A stretch of DNA of 64,000 nucleotides from contig CM063256.1 in NCBI GenBank assembly GCA_032158295.1, positions 11,318,953-11,382,952 on the forward strand, read 5' to 3'. Numbering within the stretch: the stretch's first letter is position 1; each line of letters opens with the position of its first letter. Made by a program: the position numbers and the translations under genes. This stretch comes from Pycnopodia helianthoides. Its lineage: Eukaryota > Echinodermata > Asteroidea > Forcipulatida > Asteriidae. The notes under the pieces were generated by a model, which was not told the DNA's origin, did not search any database, and saw only the letters and a program-made list of their open reading frames with translations. Positions 46,980 through 59,189 of the stretch are shown piece by piece.

Positions 46980-47965
46980 AGTAAAGCCTCTTCTTCAAAA
47001 TTAAGTAATATTTTACATGGGCGGGGTTTACCTAACAACCCAGTAAATAAAAACTACCCAATATTGAAGTAAAGTTTTACGCAATAATTTAGCTTGGTTT
47101 AACCAAACGCCTGTTGGGTAAAGTTTTACCTAATACTTAGAGGTCCCCCTGCTACATCTAAACCAGGGTAAAAGTTTACACAATGTGTGTAATATTTCTC
47201 TGTGTGTACAGTACGGCGTTGATCTGTTTGGGCTTGATCACCCAAAACAGAAGTTGCTTGTTCTGCACTTTTCAGAGTATGATATTACGTTTTAAAGGAA
47301 CATTACATAATTGGTTTTTGCTAACAAAACAGTTGCTGGCAGTGTAAGCACTTTATGTAATCCACCATATACATAAACTGACAAACCTGTAGAAGTTTGA
47401 GATCGATCGGCCATCTGGTCACGAGAAAATAGTGCAAAACCGATTACAATTTTGCATGTGTTATACAATGCATGAATAAAACGCTCATGAGCGATAAACT
47501 CGGAAATTATTTTTACCAATGGCTTTGCAATATTCAGGATGTTTTCTACTATCATCATCATTAGACCGTGTAAGTTTTATGTAAATCTGTGATCAAAAGT
47601 ATATTTTACAATTACCAATTCTGTAATGTGCCTTTAAAGGTATATTTAGTATAGGAAAGAAGGTCTGTTTATCACTGAACATTTTGTAAACTGGAGTTGA
47701 TTTTTTATTCATGAAACATCCACCACCAGGCTTATGCCCTCACAGTGACCTAGTGGTTGTTGGCGGAGCATGAACTAAACAGAAACTGGAAAACACCTTT
47801 TCCCGGAGTGAAATGTCATCAATAATAATTTTAAAAACCCACTTTCCCCACTGCATTTTGTATGTAGTTTATGTCATGTATTTCCTTGTTTATAGCCATG
47901 GCAAATAATAAATAGTCACATATTTCACAAAAAGGAAACGCCAACATCGGGGCTCAAATTCTCAT
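46980..47965. repeat. Duplicated segment, copy 1 (pairs with 53283-54201)
   Basis: Shared blocks with 53283-54201 include CGCCTGTTGGGTAAA.TTTTACC, TGTACGGCGTTGATCTGT.TG, TTATCACTGA.CATTT, GTAAACTGGAGTTGATTTTT, CACTGCATTTTGTA and TACTTCCTTGTTTAT. Each copy has its own family-B MITE at a different TTAA. The end near 47890-47960 also resembles 61885-61950. Confidence 0.75.
47292..47637. mobile_element. TTAA MITE, family B, copy 6
   Basis: TTAA borders; the interior is shortened. It is inserted in the copy-1 duplicated segment. The other copy of that segment is empty at this site (GTTTTAAAAAGGTACATATT near 53451). Confidence 0.85.
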
Positions 47966-48400
47966 ATTACACTCTTTGAAAATAATTGCACAACATTTGG
48001 TACAATTTGGACTCTTTCGGCATGGTCGTTCACTTGTGTAAAATTTGTGCACAACATCCAAAGTCTCAAAAAGTTCCCATTATTATGTCAAGCTCACTGT
48101 ATGCAATGACATCATCAATGTTGATCTTCTCATGATAAGAGGCATGATGTTTACCATTTTCGCTTCAATTTGGTCTTAATAGAACCCAATTTTCGTCTCC
48201 ACAAAATGGCGGACCGTGTTAGTTCACCACGTAAAAAGGAAAACCACACAATATTTCGAGGCATATTTGCGTGGATCATTATATTCATCCTTTTTAAAAC
48301 ATCTTTCCAAACCAAGTTCATAGCAACCGCTTTCAAACGCGACAATAGTCGAGTTTGCTCAGTCTCAACTGCTTAGCAAACTGATGAGCTCGGGGCTGAA
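47966..48400. repeat. Duplicated 3'-flank block plus palindromic MITE fragment
   Basis: 48078-48180 (TATGTCAAGCTCACTGTATG, CAATGACATCAT, GTTGATCTTCTCAT) matches 59262-59370 and 63085-63190, which lie downstream of G7 and G8. It is followed at 48190-48330 by a piece of the palindromic TTAA MITE seen at 10909-11298 (AAAATGGCGGACCGTGTTAG). Confidence 0.65.
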
Positions 48401-49320
48401 GTGGCTCTTTTAGTGCAGGAGAAAATTTGGAAAGGCGAATTCATGAAGAAGGCTCTTTGTTGCGGCCGTTTCCCGGCGATTCCTTCAAAGAATGCATGTT
48501 CATGGTCGGTCCGCAAGAGTCCCCAGCTTAGGCAACGCAGGCCGCATAAAAAGCAGCCGCAGTGTGTCACTTCCATTGAACAGTGGGCCTCGGCTTTTCT
48601 AACCTTTTGCTTCCGTTTTTCTTAAGCGTCATCCAGTGCAGGCGCTTATTATGCTGATACTATGCTTCGTTGAGCTGTCTACACCGGCGTACTGGCGTAC
48701 AGCCTGCCGTTGCGCGCACAAATGCGCTAGTACAGTGCTCCTCAGCAGTACAGGCAGCCGTGCATTGCAGAGCTACCCCTGCCCTCAAGTCAGCTGCTAG
48801 CACCAACCACAATCAAGCTCAATGCGTTATTTCCGTTGTGCATGCACATCCTAACAAACGTGATTATCAAACTCTCTTGCGTGATTTTTCTTTTGGCTTT
48901 AGGCTTTTATATAGTTACGTCGGTCCTCGGTTTAGTTCATTGGATCGTAATTTGATTTATGTTCTTGACAATTATTTGTCCACGGTTAGGCATAATGTAG
49001 TGAATATGAAATCACACAAACACTCACACGCATTTGCTTTACCAAAGTACATGACAACTTTTCCAGTGGTTGTGATCGAGTAATTTTTTCTGTGTTACAA
49101 TCTCCGGTCCCTTGTTCAATTTATTGCGGTTTTTTTTTTGTCAGTTAATAAGTATGCACCTACCACCATTGCAACGTATGCTTCAGGTGAAGCATCAACC
49201 TTGCGTTTGTCTGGGTCACCTGAATTTACCAAGCGGTTCATTTCATTGCCAAGCGTTTGTTGGACGGCTGCAAACGGCTTAACCGCCGCCGTGACGCCCG
49301 CCTGTATCACCCTTAAATGT
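48401..49320 (+). pseudogene. Retroelement fragment, possibly DIRS-type
   Basis: A plus frame at 48670-49083 contains AHPNKRDYQTLLRDFSFGFR followed by LLYSYVGPRF. This resembles the conserved HPN..-LL.GF..GF..GY.GPR segment found in DIRS and related retroelement polyproteins (family knowledge from memory, not searched). A second frame at 49138-49310 has NKYAPTTIATYASG, which is like the start of a tyrosine recombinase. No intact reverse transcriptase is present. Composition is GC-richer than the flanks. The fragment sits between the duplicated 3'-flank block and the G6 promoter. Confidence 0.4.
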
Positions 49321-49522
49321 AATAAAAACAGTAAATGTAATAATAACTATAAATGTAATAAAAATCAACCATAAATGTAATAACAACCATAAATATAATA
49401 AAAATCAACTATAAATGTAATAAACCCATCAACCATAAATGTTATAAAAATCAACCATAAATGTAATAACCCAATCAACCATAAATGTAATAAAAATCAA
49501 CCATAAATGTAATAACAACCGT
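49308..49522. repeat. AT-rich minisatellite (ATAAATGTAATAA...)
   Basis: About ten units of roughly 20-22 bp of the type ATAAATGTAATAAAAATCAA with CC or AC joints. It lies immediately upstream of the segment that G6 shares with G7. Confidence 0.85.
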
Positions 49523-49694
49523 TACGAACAAAAATCTTGAGTAATCAATATTTATAAATTGGAGACTAGAAACTGGGAACTACCAACTTTGTTGTTTTAG
49601 ATTTCGGCGAAGTGTAATAGGGCTGTGAAGAGGGACAATAATTCGTCATGGTCTATTTTTATGATTTCGGAGTTCCTTGTCGGTCGACAAAAAG

Positions 49695-49701
49695 CATAAA
49701 A
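49695..49701 (+). promoter_or_regulatory. TATA-like element of G6
   Basis: CATAAAA within GACAAAAAGCATAAAATGAC, about 165 bp upstream of the ATG. The same sequence precedes G7, with long flanking identity (GGTCGACAAAAAGC, CAGTCACTGCAACGA), which supports a conserved promoter. Confidence 0.55.
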
Positions 49702-49864
49702 TGACAGTCACTGCAACGACAAGCAGCACAATCAATTCGAATTCGTTTGCTTTTAGACCTTACTAATGAAATACTGATTCCAGACAATCTGCAAGAATAG
49801 CGTTAAGTGAGGAGAAAAGCTGTGAAAAATACTATATTTCAAGAAATCCTTCAGCTGCAGCAAA

Positions 49865-50458
49865 ATGGCACTTCAATCGTCCTCGTGCTGCCAGATGATC
49901 GTCAGGTGTTCGTTTCTGGGGTTGCAGTCCCTCGTAACTCTGAGCGGGTTTGTCGTGTTCATTCTAGCCGTATCGTCACCGGCACTGGCCAGCCCGATGT
50001 TCGCTCCATCCAACGAAGACCACACAGCTCAAAGCGGTTTGGCATCCAACTGTTCACACCCAAACAAGCCTGCCTTTGGGGTACTTCCATTTAACGAAAC
50101 CATCCAACAACGGCAGGCAATTACCTCTGATGCCATTCCCTACCCTGATGTAGCAACGTTGACAACCTGTCCGGCCGAGCATGAGGTACAGGAAGATTGG
50201 AGTACCAGTGTGGCAGCAACCTGCCCGTGGACCTACGTTGATGACCACGATGCCGACCGGTACCCAAGCATCATCCAAAAAGCTGTGTGTCGCTGTCAGG
50301 GCTGTCTAGATCCCTACACTGGCGAAGAATCACCTGACTTTAAATGCAGAGAGGTGGAGTACAATATGAGAGTGTTGAAGAAAAATGGCTGTGTAGAAGA
50401 CGTCTTGAAGTATAATTTTGAGTGGTACAAGGTACCAGTAGCGTGCACCTGTATGTGA
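49865..50458 (+). CDS. IL-17 family cytokine G6, tail truncated
   Basis: Single-exon gene for a 197-residue secreted IL-17 protein, close to G5 and G7. It starts at the conserved MALQSSSCCQM, followed by the hydrophobic segment SLVTLSGFVVFILAVSSPA and a linker with sequons NCS and NET. All core motifs are intact: TTCPAE, CPWTYV, DDHDADRYP, CRCQGCL, a Cys before VEYNMRVLKK, NGCVED and ACTCM. The stop codon follows directly after that Met, so the Asn-Arg-Pro-Pro tail of 13-15 residues found in G5 and G7 is missing. The matching 3' flank resumes near 50768, about 300 bp further right, so an insertion separates the core from its old tail. The cystine knot is complete, so the protein may still work. 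It is oriented opposite to G5 and G7. Confidence 0.92.
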   Translation: MALQSSSCCQMIVRCSFLGLQSLVTLSGFVVFILAVSSPALASPMFAPSNEDHTAQSGLASNCSHPNKPAFGVLPFNETIQQRQAITSDAIPYPDVATLTTCPAEHEVQEDWSTSVAATCPWTYVDDHDADRYPSIIQKAVCRCQGCLDPYTGEESPDFKCREVEYNMRVLKKNGCVEDVLKYNFEWYKVPVACTCM

Positions 50459-50752
50459 CAGCAGGCCCGCGGAAGCGGGAGGTTCTGCAGCACCCACAAA
50501 TATTTCGAGGGGGTGCTGGAAAATACTAAAGCACCCCCTCCTTTAAGGATGTTTCATAAATTCACCCTTACATGAACGGCGAACATGGAAAAGATCAACA
50601 ATCACGTGCCCAATAGCGGCTCTGATTGCACGACAGAGCATCTAGGACCCAACAGCCTCCGGTGCCCTTAAGTGGGCCCTGGACCCCACGCCGTAATGGC
50701 ATCGCGCTCGGCGCTCGCCAACAGTCGTTGAAAAACAGTATTCCTTGCAAAA
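50459..50752. mobile_element. Insertion in the 3' end of G6
   Basis: About 290 bp between ATGTG at 50453-50457 and ATGTG at 50756-50760 (possible 5-bp target duplication). It starts ACAGCAGGCCCGCGGAAGCG and includes GGGGGTGCTGGAAAATACTA facing GCAGCACCC. No clear terminal inverted repeat was found. It is recognised mainly because sequence on its right continues the G7 3' end. Confidence 0.55.
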
Positions 50753-50925
50753 AAATGTGTTCTTGCGACCCCCAGCCATCGATGGTTGAACAGTTACATT
50801 TAAGTATCTGTCACAACTCAGAGTTCCTTGTCAACCTTGTTGTCAAATTTGTTCGCCTTATTTAATTACAGTCATATTTTTGTGAAGGTAAATTTCTCTG
50901 TTTTACTGTATTAAGTAATAGTAAT
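50753..50925 (+). pseudogene. Displaced C-terminal tail and 3' flank of G6
   Basis: GACCCCCAGCCATCGATGGT then TGAACAGTTACATTTAAG matches the last codons and 3' flank of G7 (GGCATCGATGGTTGA and what follows). A small deletion has put the old tail out of frame, so it could not restore the product even without the insertion. The flank similarity continues to about 50925. Confidence 0.7.
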
Positions 50926-53282
50926 AATAGTAATATCTTTATCATGGCTGTTATTGCTTCATACTATACGTATCAATTATATAACAGGTATAAATACTAC
51001 CCCCCCCCCTCTAAGTTTTGTCCATTTCGTCCATGTAGGCTATCGTCACTATTTGTTTAAAAATTCATCACACGTAATCCTCAATTCAAATTCAAAACAC
51101 ACACCGTTGGCGGCGCACTCTAGGTTGGCCGTCATTCACATTCTGGTAGAAGATGAGTCAACTTGTGTATTTTCCTCCGTCTTCTAAAGGTAAAGATTTT
51201 GTGTGTGTGTGTGTGTGTGTGTGTGCATGTCTCGTGCTTGTAATTGCGTTTCATTTATTTATGCATAGATATGAGCACATGCAATGTAGAGTTACCTTAC
51301 TGAGATTTATCGTCAAGTTATTGTATCGTTTGCGAAATGACCCTTCTTCCCGCTTATTAGGATATTCAGGAACAACTACTAAATTCAGCCTATTCGTGAT
51401 TATTTACGTCTAACCATATCTTACAATGCATTTACGGTGTCTTTAACATCGAAAGTCAAGTATTTTCAAGATGGCGGCCGTCGGCAAGCTTTTGGCGGGA
51501 AATGTTTGCGACATCTTGTTTTCTTTAACAAGTGCCTTAAAGCAACCCCTAACTTTTTAACTTGACATCATTCGTTCATGTAACCTAAATGTTAAGCGCA
51601 TTGATACGTTATTGGGAAAACGCGCTAAGGACTATAGTTGTTATTATTAACCTCGGAGCAGCGGGCCCTTCTGTATAACGCGGTGGATCCAAGTGGAGAA
51701 TTTTTTCCCCACCCAGTTTTGTAGGTCAATGACCCCCTCCTGCAAGCCCAAAGCAATTTTAATCCCCACAGGGCTTTTGTCTGGGCCAGCAGTGTGTGTT
51801 ATTTACGACCTGTTTTAGCTCTGGGCGGCACAGGGTTGACAAAAAGAGATAATGGCACAAGGAGTTGGCTCACTAAGATATCAAGTTACAATTCCCAAGG
51901 GCATAGCTGTCCCTTGGGACTGCTGTCATTCAATAATTCTTACTCGGCAGTGGTTATAGCCTGGCCAATGGGAGTCTACAGGCTTGTGGTGTATACAAGG
52001 GGTGTCGAATACAAAAAATCGTGGCTTTTTGGGCCCATTGAAAAAAAATTATGACCATATTTGGAATATGTGGAGAATTTTTTCACCACGTTGCTTCCCC
52101 GAGGGTTTTAAATATGCCGTAGTCTATAATTCACATTCTGGTAGAACACGAGTCAACTTGTATATTTTCCTCAGTCCTCCGACTACTATCTCGTACTGTC
52201 AGTCAGTAAGGACCAGAACAAGCAGATACTTAAATTCATTTGTCCCCTATTCCGTTCGTCTTCTTTAATGATCAGCATACAAGTTAGTATGTCTATCAAT
52301 CTTCATCTCATCTTGTCAAGATTGTGTGTCCTTGGTCGTTGTTTTAAATCAGACCTTTTAATTGTACTTAACAGTTCTTGCTTGTATATATATATTGCTT
52401 ATTGCATTATATTTATCTCAATTTTGTTTATCTTGTTGCATGTAACGAAACAATTTTCCTTTTGGACTAATAAAAGAATTGAATTAACTGTTCACACCCA
52501 AAAGTTTGGCATAGTAATATCTTAAATGCTCTAGTCGTCAACTCGGTAAACTTCTATGAATAATTTTCAGGTCATCATATTTACCGTGCAAACACAAAAT
52601 GGGACCTGGTCACTTCCTGCTTTCCTGTCCCCAAATTTACGTCATCATTACGCTGGTTCACGCACGTATCCTATAGCGGATGCTTTAGCATCGGACACAT
52701 CACACAAACAGTGGCTATGGAGGGAGCCATGGAAGCGCGCGAGTTGTTAAAAATCCCAAGATAGGTTGTTGTTTTTTTTCGGTTAAAATTACAACAACAA
52801 AAATTGTGTAAGACAATCAAAACTAAAAAGTCAGAATACCAATACGTATGAGATTAAACAATTTAATGTGTTTGTTTTTGAGTAATTGTTGAAGCAGATC
52901 TTTAAAATTGATCTCTGGTCGTTAATAGTCCACGAGAAAATGACAATTTTTGTCACGAATGCAACCATTTAGCCAAAACTGATTTATAAAACTGAAAACA
53001 ACTCTTAGCATAGTATTATTCTCCGGCATTACTCCAATCCACGAAATCATAGTCTTACAAAGAACAGCACTGATCTCCAGTAGTAAAATGTAATCTGCGA
53101 GACCTAAAACCTTTATCAATTTGATTTCCAGTAGTAATTCCATCCGCGAAATCAAACATTTAAAAAACAGCACTGATCTGCGGCAGTTAAATTTATTCCG
53201 CGAGTAAAATTGATTTCCGGTAGGCCTAGTAATCCAATCCGCGAAATAAAAAATATAAAAACAGCGCGGATCTGCGGCGGTT
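50926..53282. other. Intergenic between G6 and a duplicated block
   Basis: GT microsatellite at 51201-51224. A 50-bp direct repeat (TTCACATTCTGGTAGAA, AGTCAACTTGT.TATTTTCCT) occurs at about 51134-51183 and 52130-52180. A LINE-like 3' end near 52270-52490 finishes AATTTTCCTTTTGGACTAAT then AAAAGAATTGAA. Repeated CCAGTAGTAATTC / GCGAAATCAAA units lie around 53030-53270. No gene recognised. Confidence 0.4.
52270..52490 (+). mobile_element. Possible LINE 3' end
   Basis: The plus strand ends ACAATTTTCCTTTTGGACTA then ATAAAAGAATTGAA. This resembles the TTCC..TGGGGATAATAAAG.ATTGAA 3' termini of CR1/L2-type LINEs. No coding part was found. Confidence 0.35.
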
Positions 53283-54201
53283 TCATTTTAACCCAGCGCC
53301 TGTTGGGTAAAATTTTACCTGCTACATTTAAAACAGGGTAATTACACTAGGCTGTGTAATCTGTCTCTATGTGTACGGCGTTGATCTGTCTGTGCTTGAT
53401 CAGCAAAAACAGAAGTTGCTTACTCTGCATCTTTCAGGATATGGTATCACGTTTTAAAAAGGTACATATTATAGGAATGAGGGTCTATTTATCACTGACC
53501 ATTTGTAAACTGGAGTTGATTTTTGTGTTAAAGGAACATTACAGAATTGAGTTTTCCTAACAAAACAGTTGCTTGCAGTGCAAGCACCTTATGTAATCCA
53601 CCATATACATAAACTGACAAACCTGTAGAAGTTTGAGATTGATCGGCCATCTGGGTCACGAGAAAATAGTGAAAAACCGATTACACATTTGCATGAAATC
53701 ATATAGATTCAACAAATGAATAAAACGCTCACTGAGCGATAAACTCCAATCGGAAAATTAGTTTATTCATTTCTCATCAAATATGGCATTTCAGACAGAA
53801 ATATTTCAAGGGATGTTTTCTACTATCATCATCATTAGACCGTGTAAGTTTTATGTGAATCTGTAATCAAAAAGTATATTTTACAGGTTTTTTTTCTTAC
53901 CAATTCTTTAATGTTCCTTTAAAATGAAACATTCACCATCAGGCACATCCTCACAGCGACTGGGGTCGTTGAATCTAAACCGACACTCGACGACCTTCTT
54001 CTCGGACTGGAATGTTATTAAAAGTTTATTAAAACAATAATTTTCCCACTGCATTTTGTACGTTCATCTGATTGTGTGTGTAGTTTATATCCTGTACTTC
54101 CTTGTTTATTTATAGTCATGGAAAATTACAAATAGTCACACGTTTCACAAGAGCGCTAACTGCGGTGCTCCAATTTACTTATTAGGAGACACAATTTTTA
54201 G
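53283..54201. repeat. Duplicated segment, copy 2 (pairs with 46980-47965)
   Basis: Collinear blocks with copy 1 on both sides of its own family-B MITE. The end (GGAGACACAATTTTTAG) also matches 61945-61962, where a third copy continues into the block duplicated at 56286. Confidence 0.75.
53528..53922. mobile_element. TTAA MITE, family B, copy 7
   Basis: TTAA borders and full ends. It is inserted about 70 bp further along the duplicated segment than copy 6, and copy 1 of the segment is empty at this point (GATTTTTTATTCATGAAAC near 47698). Confidence 0.85.
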
Positions 54202-54209
54202 GTCTAAAG

Positions 54210-56285
<2,076 letters not shown>

Positions 56286-56860
56286 GTCTAAAGGGGCGTA
56301 GCTAGCGGGCACAGGGGGTGGGAGCTCCCCCCACTCAGAACCCTTGTCCCGCCCCTCTTGCCATCCCGCGAGATCTGGAAATGCACTGTGAATGGTTATG
56401 ATACATGACCCCTAGCCAATTAGGCGCCCCAGTTTTACACCCCCCTCCCCGAAAATGTTTAGTCACCAACTGCACTTAAGATCAGCCCCCCCCCTCCCTG
56501 TGCAAGTGGTAAAACAAATGGTGGCCTTTTGTCTACAGTAAAAACAACAATGGTGAACCTATGGAAGGAAAAAAGTGATCAAAAACAGCGAAAGCAATTA
56601 TTAGACCTGCGCATTCAGTACTGAATCCAGCTTGACAACGAACGCAAATGATATAAGGCAAATGTTATTTTGCAAATTCGACATTCCCCACCCCTGCTTC
56701 TTATAACACAGATATACGTCTGTGTACCTTGTGTTGCCTCCATCAACTACCATATTGTTTAAAACAAGAATAATAACCGATTCACATGAAACTTGCCCTG
56801 AAAATTAACCGTATAATTCGACAATAATTATGAGGACGCGTCTTTCAAACCGAATAGCCA
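56286..56860. repeat. Duplicated segment (pairs with 61965-62520)
   Basis: Shared blocks include GTAGC.AGCGGGCACAGG, ACTCAGAACCCTTG, ACAGTAAAA.A.CAATGGTG, AACCTATGG, GCGCATTCAG/GCGCATCCAG and GATATACGT.TGTGTACCTT. No gene is present in either copy. Confidence 0.75.
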
Positions 56861-57904
56861 TACATTAAGTAGACCTACACGTTTAGTAAAAAAAAATGTT
56901 TATTTTTTATTTTTATATCTTCGGACAACAAAACGTATTTACATGAGGGAGAGTAAATGTGAAACATACCACTTGAAAATAAACAATGTATAGATCGATA
57001 ATGAAATAAATACTGAATAATAATTGTTGTGCCGCTTTCGGTGAAGCAACACTGTTACTTTCTATTTGGAGGAACAAAGTCGTGTCATAGTGGAATAATT
57101 GTCACAGTGGAAATTATTCAAAACGTTAACAAAATGTTGGTGATAATAAAACGATCAAACCTAATAATAAAGCGCCAACGATGGTTAAATTGTGGGTGAT
57201 AATTGAACTCAACGTCACACAAAAACCCTACCCCAAAACAAACAAATAATGGCATAATAGTGCTCAGTGTAAATTCATCAACATCAAATAACGCAATAAC
57301 GGACGGACGCCCATGGGTATAACGCCCTCATGCGGCCAGCACAATAATGTGTTTGAACTGTTTGCGCCTAAAACATATCGGGGACAAGTTGCGACCCTCT
57401 AGCTTTGCGAGAAAAGAAAATACGTTAAAAATTCCTTGACCTCCCGGCCGTTGACAAGAAGCACATAAATAGCGTTACTCTTAAAAAAGAAGAAGATAAT
57501 CGCTATTATTAACAGAGATATCTCTATTCAAAATATATAATTATCTAGTAAATAAAGAAGTAGAGATATATCTATTAAAAATAGAGATATCTCTAGTAAG
57601 TAAAGATATCTGTGTTAATTATAGAGATATCTGTTATTAATAGAGATACCTCTATACAGTAACGAAATGCTAACTTTGTACGCCCAATAATTATTTCCAT
57701 CTTGGATCAAATTTAATGTCAAGTATAGACGCCATTATAGTTTGGGATGCTTTTTGAACGCACCCTTTTGAACTCAATTACAACAGTCGTTGTCTTTACG
57801 ACGTCGTATCCGCAAGTTTTGCCAAGTACTGGTTGGCAGAAAGTACAGGGGCCCCGCAAACGACTTGGAAACCTTTTCAAAACTATTTCAGAATATGTTG
57901 AGGG
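56861..57904. other. Segment present in only one duplicate copy
   Basis: About 1 kb that has no counterpart between the matching blocks at 62520 and 62562. AT-rich, no gene recognised. It includes the palindromic array at 57498-57655. Confidence 0.5.
57498..57655. repeat. AGAGATATCTCTA palindromic array
   Basis: Several spaced copies of the self-complementary AGAGATATCTCT or close variants (57520, 57568, 57584, 57623, 57640), separated by AT-rich TAATTATTAA-like spacers. Confidence 0.7.
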
Positions 57905-58205
57905 AAAATTTATCCAAGGGATAAAACATCGATGATAAGTTGGGGATGGATTTTGTTCAGAATTAATTGTTTGACCAAAATCAAGCTCATTTCATCCACA
58001 GGTACGTTGACAGACTCCCCTAGGAGCAGTCGGTGCTTTTGCCAACTGATAAGATCTCATAGCCCCTGGCAATGTTCATGTGACATGCATTTTGCTCAAG
58101 TACACACTTTAGTTCAAGTACTTCTGGGAAGTAAATGGAAGTGCCCAACGGCCGCCTGGATCAACAATTGCTTTCGAATCGTGTACACCGTATGCAAGCA
58201 TGATA
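57905..58205. repeat. Duplicated segment (pairs with 62562-62750)
   Basis: GATGATAAGTTGGGGATGGA, AAGCTCATTTCATCC and ACGTTGACAGACT.CCC followed by GGAG.AGTCG are shared with 62575-62680. The frames seen in each copy are not conserved, so no gene is called. Confidence 0.7.
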
Positions 58206-58732
58206 AGGTACGAAGGTCACAATGAGGGAAGCTCGTGACTGGACGTCGAAAATTAATCATTCATTTGTTTCCCATCCATCTAGGCTAGATAATAGCATAT
58301 CCAAAGCCCTCCCCCACCCCCACCCCAAGTTTTGTCCAAAACTGGACGAAAATATAAAGATGTGAAATAATAAACCACGGGGAAACTGACTGGTAACTGA
58401 CAGTCTAGCCGTGGCGGCCTTTCACTTTCGTACACTGTATGTGTGTACAGCACAGAGTAAGAGTCCTATATAGGGCTCGGGACCAGTCTAACCTACGCAC
58501 AGTATAGCAGTACGGGTGTCGTGGGAAACACACATTACGCACAGTGAGGGTACACACACATACGCGCGGGGTTGTGCCGTCTTTTTCGGAGTGAAAACTG
58601 CGACCTGCCTTGAGCAAGGCGAGGCCGCCCACAAAAAACGATCGAAAAATAACTGCCTGTAGATGCTTGCATCTGATGAAGTGGTTGTTGCTATGAAAGC
58701 TCATGCATGTTTTCAATGTAATTAGTTAGCCT
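58206..58732. other. Intergenic, possible retroelement end
   Basis: AATAAACCAC.GGGAAACTGA at about 58370 recurs at 23683. GCATCTGATGAAGTGGTTG followed by ATGAAAGC near 58670-58700 resembles a Penelope-type end. Not enough to call an element or a gene. Confidence 0.3.
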
Positions 58733-59095
58733 TTAAAGGTATTATACAGGATTGGTAGAGCTGACAAAACAGTCGCAAAAAGAGTTCGTGTTTTGTGTGA
58801 CTAACCATATACATGAAATAACAAACCTGTGAAAATTTGAGCTCAATTGGTCATCGAGGTCACGAGAAAATAGTGAAAAGAGACCTTATGTGTTTTCTGT
58901 TTTTCAAGCATCGAGTTTATTATCGCGCGCTATAAAAAATATTGTTTTATTCATTTCTCAGAAACGATAGCATTTTAGGCAGAACTATTTTAAGGAACCC
59001 TTTCTACCATTACTTCCTTTAAATCATGCAATTTATGTGTGAATCTGTGAACGTTTGTGTTTTTCGATCTTACCAATAGTGTACAGGGCCTTTAA
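58733..59095. mobile_element. TTAA MITE, family C, copy 2
   Basis: TTAA borders, with ends AAGGTATTATACAGGATTGG and CCAATAGTGTACAGGGCCTT. It matches 21884-22236 over most of its length. Confidence 0.8.
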
Positions 59096-59189
59096 GTGCT
59101 ACCACTACCTTCCTTGTCTTATCTATCAGACTATTAAACACGGCTATCTCTATCATTGTAAATAAAGGAAATGTATATAAACTCACGCT

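Noticed and set aside
47292..47561. 89-codon minus-strand frame
   Set aside because: Lies wholly inside a family-B TTAA MITE and is not open in the other copies.
57747..58225. Short frames shared with 62512-62742
   Set aside because: The DNA is duplicated but the frames are not conserved between copies (strand, stops and length differ), so they are non-coding.
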